From positions 1-22,546 of the forward strand of contig JBFFXF010000104.1 of the NCBI GenBank assembly GCA_041569895.1: a stretch of 22,546 bases of DNA, written 5' to 3'. This stretch comes from JBFFXF01 sp041569895. GTDB taxonomy: Bacteria > Planctomycetota > UBA8108 > JACQVS01. The translations under genes and the position numbers were made by a program. The notes beneath the pieces are model-generated. The model did not search any database, was not told the DNA's origin, and saw nothing but the letters and a program-made list of their open reading frames with translations. Of the stretch, positions 1 to 7,879 are shown in pieces; within the stretch, counting starts at the first letter, position 1; every line of letters starts with the position of its first letter.

Positions 1-27
1 ATCTGCGGAATCTGCGGAATCTGCGTT
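1..27. repeat. 9-bp tandem repeat at the window edge
   Basis: The unit ATCTGCGGA is present twice perfectly (1-9 and 10-18) and a third time with two changes (19-27, ending in TT). The array may continue to the left of the window. It sits in the gene-free stretch 1-232 downstream of the response regulator, in the same gap as the pyrimidine tract and the hexamer array described separately. No gene is seen in 1-232; frames through it merely translate the repeats. Confidence 0.75.
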
Positions 28-58
28 CCCGTCCTCGTCGACCGTCGGCCGCGCTGTC

Positions 59-160
59 GCTCCCTGTCCTGCGTTCCCTTTCTCTTCCTGCTTTCCTGCC
101 TTCCTGCCTTCCTTGCCGTGCTTTGCTGTCGTCAGAGTCTCGCCAGCGAAGTCGAGCAGC
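59..160 (-). repeat. Purine-rich intergenic repeat with conserved core (copy A)
   Basis: The plus strand shows a pyrimidine tract at about 59-115. The 13-mer TTCCTGCCTTCCT occurs in it twice, overlapping, at 93-105 and 101-113. On the minus strand, the sense strand of the neighbouring response regulator, this reads as AGGAAGGCAGGAA. Next to it, 133-160 (starting CAGAGTCTCGCC and ending GTCGAGCAGC) matches 12917-12944 with only two differences in 28 bases. The order hexamer array, core, purine tract, read away from the stop codon at 233, is the same as at 12985. A partner arm, if any, would lie left of the window. Confidence 0.7.
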
Positions 161-167
161 CTGTAAC

Positions 168-203
168 GGGCACGGGCACGGGCACGGGAACGGGGACGGG
201 AAC
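168..203 (-). repeat. C-rich hexamer array downstream of the response regulator
   Basis: Six hexamers read on the plus strand as GGGCAC three times, then GGGAAC, GGGGAC and GGGAAC. The array ends 29 bp past the stop codon at 233. In the sense strand of that gene the array is C-rich and ends distally in GTGCCC units. The opposite strand has six G-runs of three or four separated by loops of two or three bases, which fits the canonical intramolecular G-quadruplex pattern. The same design occurs at 9213, 12950 and 19131. Confidence 0.8.
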
Positions 204-232
204 CGAGGCGTCCCGAGGCGCTCCGGCGTGTT

Positions 233-961
233 CTACCCGACCAGCTGATACCCCACCCCATGCCTCGTCACGATCAGTGTCGGGCTGGTCGGGTCGCTCT
301 CGAGTTTTTTTCTGAGGTTGACGATGTGGTAGTCGATGGTGCGCGACGTCGTCGCCGCGGTGAGGCCCCAGACGGCGTCGAGGAGCTGCTCGCGCGTGAC
401 GATGCGGTTGCGGTTTCGCACCAGGAAGAAGAGGACGTCGAGCTCCTTGCGCGAGAGCTCGACCTCTTGCCCGTCTCGCAGCACTCGGCGGCCGGCGAGA
501 TCGACGGAGACGTCGCCGAACGCGAGCGTGCGGTCGCCTCCTCGTGACCGTCGCAGCAGCGCCTCGATGCGCGCCATCAGCTCGGCGAGCCCGAACGGCT
601 TCGCGAGGTAGTCGTCCGCCCCGGCGCGGAGGCCGCGCACCTTGTCCTGCTCTCGCCCCCGCGCGCTGAGGATGAGCACCGGGAGATCGGCGTGCCGCTT
701 TCGGAGCCAGCGGAGGACCTCGAAGCCGTCGAGCCTCGGGAGCATCAGGTCGAGGATGACGAGCTCCGGCGTGCGCTCCGCGATGCGTTCGCGGGCGACC
801 TCGCCATCGGCGGCCGTGACCACCTCGTGCCCCTCGAGGCGGAGCTTCTCCTCGAGGCCGATGAGGATGGTCGGATCATCCTCGACGACGAGGATTCGCG
901 CCCCGGCCGGCCTCGATCGGCCGGTCGATGGGTCGCCCTGTGGTCGCGTCATCTGTGCCAT
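233..961 (-). CDS. OmpR/PhoB-family response regulator
   Basis: This is a two-component transcription factor of 242 residues. It has an N-terminal receiver domain (about residues 22-138): acidic pocket E27-D28-D29, phospho-acceptor D71 in LVILDLMLPRLDG, switch Ser99 in LILSARG, and K121 in the AKPF motif. A C-terminal winged-helix DNA-binding domain (about 146-241) ends in the typical TRHGVGYQL. The gene starts inside the end of the histidine kinase gene, so the two should be cotranscribed and form a pair. ATG codons at 961 and 952 are both possible and neither has a good ribosome site. The frame stays open to 1075, but that part is proline/arginine-rich out-of-frame kinase sequence. The target genes cannot be read from the window. 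Confidence 0.93.
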   Translation of the reverse strand: MAQMTRPQGDPSTGRSRPAGARILVVEDDPTILIGLEEKLRLEGHEVVTAADGEVARERIAERTPELVILDLMLPRLDGFEVLRWLRKRHADLPVLILSARGREQDKVRGLRAGADDYLAKPFGLAELMARIEALLRRSRGGDRTLAFGDVSVDLAGRRVLRDGQEVELSRKELDVLFFLVRNRNRIVTREQLLDAVWGLTAATTSRTIDYHIVNLRKKLESDPTSPTLIVTRHGVGYQLVG

Positions 962-2993
962 CGCCGGTGCCGTTGTCCAAGCCGTTCGTGCGACCGCGAT
1001 CCGTGCTCTCGGCGACGGTCCCGGTCTCGGTGGCGGCGTCGCGACTGCCCCCGGTGTCGGCGGTCTCCGGCGCATCCCCGGCCGGCAGCTCGAGCGTGAA
1101 CGTGCTGCCCTGGCCCTGGCGGCTCGACACCGTGAGGTCGCCGCCGAGGCGGCGCGCGAGTCCCCGGGCGATCGACAGGCCGAGTCCGCTCCCCTGCACG
1201 GCGTAGTTCTCGAAGCGCGCGCGGTAGAACTCGTCGAAGATGCGCTGCTGCTCGCGCGCCGGGATGCCGGGACCGTTGTCGCTCACCGATACGCGAACGC
1301 GGTCGCCGTGACGCTCCAGGGCGAGCTCGACGCGCGGCCGCTCCTCGCCGTGGTACTTGAGCGCGTTCTCGATCAGGTTGCCGACGATGCGCTCGACCGC
1401 GGCCGGGTTCGTCATCACGACGAGGCCGGGCTCTCCCTCGGCCGCCGGCGCGAGGTCGATCTCGGCGTCGCGATCCGCCGCCCGCGGCGCGAAGTCCGCA
1501 GCGACGCGCTCGACCAGCTCGCGCAGATCGACCGGCTCGCCCCCGATCGGGTCGCCGTCCTTTCGCCGCGCCATGCGGGAGAAGTCGAGGACGTTCTCGA
1601 CGGTGCGCAGCAGGCGAAGGCTCTCCGCCAGCAGCAACTGCCCGAACCGTCGCGACCGCGCCGCGTCGTGCGGTCCGTCGGCGAGCATCTCCGAGAGCAT
1701 GCGGATCGAGGTGATCGGCGTCTTGAGCTCGTGCGACACGTTGGCGAGCAGTTGCTCGCGGAGTCTGACGAGGTGCCGCTCGCGCGCAAAGAAGATGGCG
1801 AGCGCGATGCCGCCGGCCAGCGTCACCGCGACGAGCAGACCGACGAGCGCCCGGTTGATGGCGCGGCGGAGGTCGAGCGAGCCGAGGCGATCGTCGAGCG
1901 CGCCGTCGCGCACGGTCAGGATGGCCAGCACCGGTCCGCGCTCGAGCTCCACCGGACGCACCGCCGTCGTGCCCGCGCCCGAATCGAGGTCGGGTGTTCG
2001 CGAGCCGGTCGACGGGGCGAGGACCACCTCGAGCTCGCCGGTGGCGAGATCGGGGATCTCGACGTCGGCTCGGGCCACGATCGAGGTGAGATCGCTCCCG
2101 GGCGTCGGTCGCGCGATCAGCACGGCCTCGCCCGTGAACACGGCGCCTCGAGCCAGCAGCGCGTCGGCGTGCGCGGTGATCTCGCCCTCGAGCCGCGCGC
2201 GGTCGGCGACGAGTCGCCGCAGCCGTTCGTCGCCGGGAGCGAGCGCGCGGGCGAGCGCCAGGAGCGGCGCCCCCGAGAGTCGCGGCGCCCACCGCGAGAG
2301 CGACTCCCTGGCCGCCTCCTCGAGCCCCGCCAGCTCGCCGAGCTCGCCGAGGAGGCGCGCCGAGAGCAGGACGATCGGGTAGCCCTCGCCGGTGACGGCC
2401 CCGGTGCGCTCCTCGACGAGCGCCCGGAGGATCGCCGCACCGAGGGATCGCTCTCCCGCCGCCACCGCGGCGCGGGCGACACGGAAGCGCAGGCGATCGC
2501 GCAGGCGCGGCTCGTCGATCCTCGGCAGGTAGAACGAGTACGCATCGATGGCCGCCGCGGGATCGCCCCGGGCCAGCTCGAACCGCTCGCCCCCGCGCAC
2601 CGACAGCTCGAAGAGACGCCGGCTCTCCGTTTCGGGGACCGGGGCGCCATCCGAGCCGACGTCGAGTGGCGCGGCCGGAGCCACCGACGGCGAGAACCTC
2701 ACCGGGGTGTCGCGGCGGACCCACGCGACGAGCGCGTCGGCGGGCATGTCGCGGCCCGCGGCGAGCTCGCCGATGACGCGCCGCAGCTCCGCCTCGGCCC
2801 TGTCGGCCCCCGCAGCGAGCGCATCGCGCGCCCGTTTCGCGACGGCGTCCGCCTCGCTCTCGAGGCCCTCGCGCAGGCCGCGCAGCGACTCGGCGTGCTC
2901 CCGATCGGCGACCCGGAGCGCCAGCGCCGAGAGCACCGCGGCCGGCACGACGACGAGCAACGTGAAGAGGATGGCCGAGCGCAGCAGGATCAT
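876..2993 (-). CDS. Membrane sensor histidine kinase
   Basis: The product has 705 residues. An N-terminal membrane segment (about 4-26) is followed by roughly 355 extracytoplasmic residues, including an alpha-helical, TPR-like Ala/Arg/Leu-rich stretch, and a second membrane segment (about 383-403). The kinase core follows almost directly: H421 in ANVSHELKTP (HisKA), N box GNLIENALKY (538-547), G1 DNGPGIP (572-578) and G2 GSGLGLS (601-607). There is no room for a HAMP domain. The last 60 or so residues are a low-complexity Thr/Gly/Asp/Arg tail that overlaps the start of the regulator gene. The ATG at 2993 overlaps the stop of the HEAT gene (ATGA), indicating translational coupling. It should autophosphorylate and pass phosphate to the regulator encoded next. 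The signal is unknown; the large outer domain and the coupled secreted protein suggest an envelope or extracellular cue. Confidence 0.93.
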   Translation of the reverse strand: MILLRSAILFTLLVVVPAAVLSALALRVADREHAESLRGLREGLESEADAVAKRARDALAAGADRAEAELRRVIGELAAGRDMPADALVAWVRRDTPVRFSPSVAPAAPLDVGSDGAPVPETESRRLFELSVRGGERFELARGDPAAAIDAYSFYLPRIDEPRLRDRLRFRVARAAVAAGERSLGAAILRALVEERTGAVTGEGYPIVLLSARLLGELGELAGLEEAARESLSRWAPRLSGAPLLALARALAPGDERLRRLVADRARLEGEITAHADALLARGAVFTGEAVLIARPTPGSDLTSIVARADVEIPDLATGELEVVLAPSTGSRTPDLDSGAGTTAVRPVELERGPVLAILTVRDGALDDRLGSLDLRRAINRALVGLLVAVTLAGGIALAIFFARERHLVRLREQLLANVSHELKTPITSIRMLSEMLADGPHDAARSRRFGQLLLAESLRLLRTVENVLDFSRMARRKDGDPIGGEPVDLRELVERVAADFAPRAADRDAEIDLAPAAEGEPGLVVMTNPAAVERIVGNLIENALKYHGEERPRVELALERHGDRVRVSVSDNGPGIPAREQQRIFDEFYRARFENYAVQGSGLGLSIARGLARRLGGDLTVSSRQGQGSTFTLELPAGDAPETADTGGSRDAATETGTVAESTDRGRTNGLDNGTGDGTDDATTGRPIDRPIEAGRGANPRRRG

Positions 2994-5680
2994 GTTCCGG
3001 GCTGCTCCGGTTCGGTCGTGTCCGCCGGCGGTTTCAATTGCTCGAGCAGCTTCTTCCACTCGCCGCGCTCCTCGAGCGCCGCGCGGATGTCGCGCAGCGC
3101 GGTGAGCGCCTGCTCTCGCACGTCGACGTTCGGGTCGTCGAGGAGCTTGCCGAGCGGCTCGATCGCCCCGGCGTGCCGGAGCTTCGCGAGGCCCCACGCC
3201 GCCGTGCGGCGCACCTCGCTGTCGGCATCGTCGAGCAACCCGACGATGAGCGGCCCGACGTCGGTCCGCCCGAGCCCGACCAGGCGCCGGACCGCCTTGC
3301 TGCGCGCTGCAGCGCTCCCGTCGGTGAGCGCGCGCTCGCAGAGCTCACGCAGCTCGGGAAGATCACCGGGCAGCGCCGCGAGAGAGCCGACGCGGATCGA
3401 TTCGATGGGGCTCTCGAGCGCGGCGCGGTAGATCGCGAGACGCTCGTCGGCGGGGCGCGCGGCCACCCACTCCCAGAGATGGTCGGTCCACGAGCCCTCG
3501 AGCTTCGCGGCGAGCGGATCGCCGCCCCGGAAGACCTCGACCCAGTCGAGCCAGCCGAAATCCGGCGGCCCGAACGCCACCCACGCGTTCCAGCGCAGGT
3601 CGATCGACACGGCGGCGTCGGCGACGACGCGGCGTCGCAGCTTGCGGATCGCCTCGACACCACTCCGTTCCAGGTTGCGGGCGACGTTGAAGATCAGCGA
3701 CTCGATCAACCGCCCGTTCTCGAGCGTGTCGAGACGCGCGGCGAGAGTCTTCTCGATCTCTCCACGCCGATCGGGCTTGGTGAACGTGAAAAGCCACTCG
3801 TGGAGCTCGACGCCGGCGCCGGTCTCGGCGAGATCGAGGACGGCGGGGTACACGATGTCCAGCGACGGGCCGACCCTGGCGGCGATCCACGTCAGCGTGT
3901 CGAGCGGAGGCTGTGCCGCGCCCTTGACCGATCGACTCCACCGGGACACGCTGCCGATGAGGCGCGACTCGGCGAGCGGCGACTTCGAGTACTCGACCGG
4001 CAGTCGATCCACGGCCGCTCTGCGATCGTACTCCACCGCGAACGCCGCAACGATCTCGGCGTGACGGTCCGGCACCAGCGCTGCGGACGCGATCAGCGCG
4101 TACAGCGCGAGCTCGCGCACGTGCAGGTCTCCCGCGGAGGCGAGGGCGAGCATGCGATCGACCAGGGGACCGTCGACCTCGACCGGGTCGATGGCGAGGA
4201 CCTCGAGCGCCACGGCCTGGGCGATCGCGCCCTCCGAGCCGAGCAGCTCTCCCATCGCGGCGCGGTACGCCGGCGACGGTGTCCACTCCCCGGCGGGGCG
4301 CATCCGGGCCAGCTCGTCGTCGGGCGCCCGATCGAGCCCGGCAATGAGCTCGACGAAGACCGGCACCGCCTCGTCGCTCGTTTCGGCGAGAGACCGCACC
4401 TGGGCGATCATGGCCGCCTCGACGAGGACTCGCGCCCAGCCGGCGGCGGCGTCAACCGGGGGGTTGGGTGCGTGTCGTTCAAAGTAGAATCGCCGGACAC
4501 TCTCGCGCGCCGGCCCGGCCGCGAGTCGCGCCAGCACGTCGAAGTGCCGTCCGGTCTCGAGTGCGCCGATCCAGCGATTGAGGTCGCTCCTGCCGAGCTT
4601 GCCCGCCTCGTACGCGCCCGTGATGAGCGCCTCGAGTTGACGGGCGCCGACGCTCTCCGGAGACACTTGCCCGAGGACGTGGTGGTAGAGCCGGCGGAAG
4701 TCGAAGTCGATTCCGTCAGCCGCCAGACGATCGGCGACGACGTCCGCGACGCCTTCGTGGCGCGGGATCAGCCACAGGAGGAGGTCGTCGATGCGAGAGC
4801 TGGCCCGGCGGTTCGCCTCGATCCGGGCGAGGCCCGCCTCGAGGTCGTCGAGGTCGCCGGCCCACAGCCGCATCAGCGTCACCCAGTCGCGCGTCGCGGG
4901 GTTGTCGGAGATCTCCGCGGGGATGCCGGCGAGGGCGTCGAGAAAGGCCTGGCGCGTCGGCTCGCCGGGCGCGGCGATGGCCTCGATCGCCGACCACGTC
5001 CCGCGGTCGGTCAGGACGCCGGGAGCGGCGGCCGGGTCGAGCAGCGTGGCGAGGTGGTCGAGACGGCCCTGCCTCAGGAACACGAGCGCGATCTCCTGGC
5101 GGTGCGCGGGATCGCGCGAGGTGCCGATCAGCTTCTCGAGCATCGGGTAGGCGATCGGACCGAGGGCGAGCAACTGTCGCCTCGCCTGGCTCCGCGCACC
5201 GTCGTCCGGCTTGGCGAGATCCATGGCGAGGTCGAAGACGCGCGCCTGGATCTCGGGGTTGCGCGCCAGCTCGCCCAGCCAGTCGAACTGCGCATCGGCG
5301 GCCTGGCCGGTGGTGAGCTCGCGCAGGAAGGCGCGTGCCTGCCTGAGGACCTCGCGCTGCGACGCGTGGCTCTCGACGATGCGCTCGAGCAGCCGCCGCG
5401 CCTCGGCGAGCTGGCCGAGCTTGCGGTGGCACCGCGCCATGTAGAGCAGCGCGCGGGCGCGGATCGGCTCGGGGTGGCTCTCGTCGGCGTGGATCGCGCC
5501 GTAGATCTCCATCGCCTCGCGGAGATCGCCCGACGAGACCTCGAGGAGCTCGGCGCGGAGCAGGCGGTTCTCGACTGCTTCCTCGACCGCAGGGGGGCCG
5601 GCCTCCTCCTGTGCGGCGAGGACGCCCGTCAGCGAGCAGAGCGTCGTCGCCAGGGCGATTCGTCGCCAGCTTCCATTCAT
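2990..5680 (-). CDS. Secreted HEAT/TPR-like repeat protein, first gene of the two-component operon
   Basis: The product has 896 residues. The N-terminus (about 1-23, basic then hydrophobic, ending VLAAQEE) is a signal peptide, so it is probably periplasmic or surface exposed. Residues about 38-125 resemble TPR helices (RARALLYMARCHRKLGQLAEARRLL spread over that region). The middle is helical and otherwise unrecognised. The last 150 or so residues are HEAT-like, with units such as DDADSEVRRTAAWGLAKL and DDPNVDVREQALTALRDI. The start at 5680 is supported by GGAGGTGA seven bases upstream. The stop overlaps the kinase start, so the three genes form one operon. By inference it could bind a ligand or protein and inform the kinase. 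No catalytic motif is visible. Confidence 0.88.
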   Translation of the reverse strand: MNGSWRRIALATTLCSLTGVLAAQEEAGPPAVEEAVENRLLRAELLEVSSGDLREAMEIYGAIHADESHPEPIRARALLYMARCHRKLGQLAEARRLLERIVESHASQREVLRQARAFLRELTTGQAADAQFDWLGELARNPEIQARVFDLAMDLAKPDDGARSQARRQLLALGPIAYPMLEKLIGTSRDPAHRQEIALVFLRQGRLDHLATLLDPAAAPGVLTDRGTWSAIEAIAAPGEPTRQAFLDALAGIPAEISDNPATRDWVTLMRLWAGDLDDLEAGLARIEANRRASSRIDDLLLWLIPRHEGVADVVADRLAADGIDFDFRRLYHHVLGQVSPESVGARQLEALITGAYEAGKLGRSDLNRWIGALETGRHFDVLARLAAGPARESVRRFYFERHAPNPPVDAAAGWARVLVEAAMIAQVRSLAETSDEAVPVFVELIAGLDRAPDDELARMRPAGEWTPSPAYRAAMGELLGSEGAIAQAVALEVLAIDPVEVDGPLVDRMLALASAGDLHVRELALYALIASAALVPDRHAEIVAAFAVEYDRRAAVDRLPVEYSKSPLAESRLIGSVSRWSRSVKGAAQPPLDTLTWIAARVGPSLDIVYPAVLDLAETGAGVELHEWLFTFTKPDRRGEIEKTLAARLDTLENGRLIESLIFNVARNLERSGVEAIRKLRRRVVADAAVSIDLRWNAWVAFGPPDFGWLDWVEVFRGGDPLAAKLEGSWTDHLWEWVAARPADERLAIYRAALESPIESIRVGSLAALPGDLPELRELCERALTDGSAAARSKAVRRLVGLGRTDVGPLIVGLLDDADSEVRRTAAWGLAKLRHAGAIEPLGKLLDDPNVDVREQALTALRDIRAALEERGEWKKLLEQLKPPADTTEPEQPGT

Positions 5681-5818
5681 CGTTCACCTCCGGTGTGAGT
5701 GGTCCGCGCCCCGCGTTGGCGGCCGGGACCTCCCCGGCGCCATCATCACCCTACGGGTGGCTTGTTGGGAAGCTGTTAGTTGCCCCGATTTTTCGGAGAG
5801 TCCTCCGGAGACCGTGTC

Positions 5819-6637
5819 TCAGAGGAAGAAATCGGGCTGCAGGTCCGCCGAGGGATCGACGGCGTAGGGGGAGAAATCGGTGACTCCCGCGTCACGCAAC
5901 ACGTCCTCGTCGACGAGGAAACCGCCGGTGGCCTCGCGCGCCGGCCGGGTGAGGATCGTCCAGGCCGCATCGGCCATGATCTCGGGCGTCCGGCTGCGGC
6001 GACAGGCCGCCTCGCCGCCGAGGAGGTTGCGGATCGCCGCGGTGGCGATGGTGGTTCGCGGCCAGAGGGCGTTGACGGCGATGCCGTCCGGGCGCAGCTC
6101 CTCCGCCCAGCCGAGGACGCAGAGGCTCATGCCGTACTTCGACAGCGAGTACGCCAGGTGCGGCGCGAACCAGCGTGGCTCGAGGTTGAGGGGCGGCGAG
6201 ATGACGAGGACGTGCGGGTTGGCGGCGCGCCGCAGGTGCGGCAGGCAGAGCCGCGTGCAGAGGAACGTCCCGCGCGCGTTGACCGAGTGCATCAGGTCGA
6301 AGCGCTTCATCGTCGTGTCGGCGGTCGGCGTCAGGCTGATGGCGCTGGCGTTGTTGACGAGGATGTCGATGCCGCCGAAGCGCTCCACCGCGCGCCCGAC
6401 GGCGCGCTCGACCTGATCCTCGAAGCGGATGTCCGCGACGCACGCGAGCCCCGCCCCGCCCGCCTCCTCGATCTCGCGCACCACGGTGTGCACCGTCCCG
6501 GGAAGCTTCGGGTGCGGCTCGTCGGTCTTGCCGACGACGGCCACGCTGGCGCCATCGCGCGCGGCGCGCAGGGCGATCGCCCGGCCGATGCCCCGGCTGG
6601 CGCCGGTGATGAACAGCGTATTCCCTCGCAGACTCAC
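5819..6637 (-). CDS. HSDL2-type short-chain dehydrogenase
   Basis: This NAD(P)-dependent oxidoreductase has 272 residues and a Rossmann fold. It shows TGASRGIG (11-18), NNAS (95-98), catalytic Ser147 and the Y163-x3-K167 pair (YSLSK). It matches the N-terminal domain of animal HSDL2 along its whole length, including the PHPKLPGT segment, GGIDILVNNASAISLT, SPPLNL, AVNALWP and the end LQPDFFL. The C-terminal SCP2 lipid-binding domain of animal HSDL2 is absent. Start: GTG at 6637 with GGGAG about eight bases upstream; the frame remains open further upstream but only as a shadow of the flavoprotein gene. It is the third gene of the Rieske-flavoprotein operon, 14 bp after the flavoprotein stop. 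The substrate is unknown; an aldehyde or keto intermediate of the same pathway is an inference. Confidence 0.9.
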   Translation of the reverse strand: MSLRGNTLFITGASRGIGRAIALRAARDGASVAVVGKTDEPHPKLPGTVHTVVREIEEAGGAGLACVADIRFEDQVERAVGRAVERFGGIDILVNNASAISLTPTADTTMKRFDLMHSVNARGTFLCTRLCLPHLRRAANPHVLVISPPLNLEPRWFAPHLAYSLSKYGMSLCVLGWAEELRPDGIAVNALWPRTTIATAAIRNLLGGEAACRRSRTPEIMADAAWTILTRPAREATGGFLVDEDVLRDAGVTDFSPYAVDPSADLQPDFFL

Positions 6638-6651
6638 GGTGTGTTCTCCCC

Positions 6652-7878
6652 TCACTCGACCGCGTAGTATCGCTCGTACCGCCGTTGCGCCTCGCGCCGT
6701 GCGCTCTCCCAGTCCCACGCGACGCCGTCGAAGCGGTCGGGCGAGAGGCTGCGGACGTACTCCGACGGCTCGGACTCGAGCATCGACTCGACGACGTGCC
6801 GTCCGATGCCGGCCGACCCCGAGACGCCGTGCGCGTTGCAGCCGCCCGCCATCACGAAGCCGCGCACGCGGCTGCTCTCGCCGACGATGAACTTGCCGTC
6901 CGGCGTGAACGTCGGCCAGCCCTTGAAGACGCTGCGGATCCCCGCCTCGCGCACGGCGGGAAACTCGGGCGCCAGCAGGTCGCCGAAGCCGGCGAGGACG
7001 TCCCAGTCGTCGTCGATCTCGGGGACCGCCTCGAGGTCGTAGGCACGCGGATCCGCGGAGAGCGATCGCGGCTCCCACCCGCCGACGAGCAACGCGTTGA
7101 CCTCGGCGCGCAGGTAGAGCGTCGAGTCGGGGATGCGGACGACGGGGAGGTCCGGCTTCATGCCGGGGACGTCGACGGTGACGAAGAACTCGTGGCGCAC
7201 GGGAACGATCGGCAGCTCGAGCCCGGCGCTGCGCGCGACGTGGTACGCGTGCGCGCCGGCGGCGTTGACGACGACGTCGCAGTCGACGCGGCCACGGTCG
7301 GTCTCGACGCCGACGACGCGTCCGCCGCGCACCACCACCTCGCGCACGGTCACTCCCGTCGCCACACGGGCGCCCCGGTCGCGCGCGTACTTGCAGTAGG
7401 CCATCGTCAGGTCGTACGGCTGCACGTGGCCGTCGGTCGGACACCAGAGCACCGCCGCGACGCGGGAGAAGTCTCCGGGCCACATGCGCGCGGCCCTATC
7501 GCGATCGAGCCACTCGACGCGCAGGTCGGCCTCGTCGGCGACCGCCTTCATGCGCTCGAACTCGGCGACGCGCTCGTCGGTGAGCGCCAGGCGCAGTGAG
7601 CCGACCTGTCGCCAGCCGGGCGAGACGCCGGTCTCCTCCTCGAGGCCCGAGAAGGTTTGCACCGACGACATCGCCAGGCGGGTGCGCTCGACGGTCGTCC
7701 TCACCTGCCCGACGAGCCCCGCCGCGCGCGACGTCGTCGACGCGGCCACCGAGGGCTCCCTCTCGAGCACGAGGACGTCGGTCTTGCCGGCGCGCGCCAG
7801 GCTGTACGCCACGCCGCACCCGACGGCCCCGCCGCCGACGATGACGATCTCGCTGGAGGACGCGTCGCCCCCGCCCAT
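6652..7878 (-). CDS. DAO-family FAD oxidoreductase, dimethylglycine/sarcosine dehydrogenase-like
   Basis: The product has 408 residues. An FAD-binding Rossmann motif is present at the N-terminus (IVIVGGGAVGCGVAYSLA, about 11-28, with acidic ELRE-type end VLERE), and a DAO fold follows (GHVQPYDLT, VVNAAGAHA, FMVAGGCNAHGV-like FVMAGGCNAHGVSGSAGIG). It resembles the flavin domain of dimethylglycine and sarcosine dehydrogenases, but the folate-binding GcvT-like C-terminal half of those enzymes is missing. The segment where they carry the Trp-His that binds flavin covalently reads STTSRAAGL here, so the flavin is probably non-covalent. Start: ATG at 7878, one base after the Rieske stop, with GGAGGAA about ten bases upstream. 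Context suggests it oxidises the N-methyl amine made by the Rieske enzyme. Another secondary or tertiary amine substrate is possible. Confidence 0.88.
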   Translation of the reverse strand: MGGGDASSSEIVIVGGGAVGCGVAYSLARAGKTDVLVLEREPSVAASTTSRAAGLVGQVRTTVERTRLAMSSVQTFSGLEEETGVSPGWRQVGSLRLALTDERVAEFERMKAVADEADLRVEWLDRDRAARMWPGDFSRVAAVLWCPTDGHVQPYDLTMAYCKYARDRGARVATGVTVREVVVRGGRVVGVETDRGRVDCDVVVNAAGAHAYHVARSAGLELPIVPVRHEFFVTVDVPGMKPDLPVVRIPDSTLYLRAEVNALLVGGWEPRSLSADPRAYDLEAVPEIDDDWDVLAGFGDLLAPEFPAVREAGIRSVFKGWPTFTPDGKFIVGESSRVRGFVMAGGCNAHGVSGSAGIGRHVVESMLESEPSEYVRSLSPDRFDGVAWDWESARREAQRRYERYYAVE

Positions 7879-7879
7879 G

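Noticed and set aside
118..315. A small gene encoding a Gly-Thr repeat peptide
   Set aside because: The repeat is just the GGGCAC hexamer array translated, and it runs into the response regulator gene from the other strand.
642..3431. A 929-codon open frame on the plus strand over the kinase gene
   Set aside because: It is antisense to a kinase with all motifs in place, and its composition is Arg/Glu/Ala-rich low complexity. Long antisense frames are expected at this GC content.
3038..5698. An 886-codon plus-strand frame opposite the HEAT protein gene
   Set aside because: The minus-strand gene has a signal peptide, a good ribosome site and repeat domains. The plus-strand translation has no recognisable fold and looks like a GC shadow.
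5681..5818. Intrinsic terminator after the short-chain dehydrogenase gene
   Set aside because: Only a 5-bp stem (CGGAG/CTCCG) is visible on the minus strand, without a following T-run, too weak to call.
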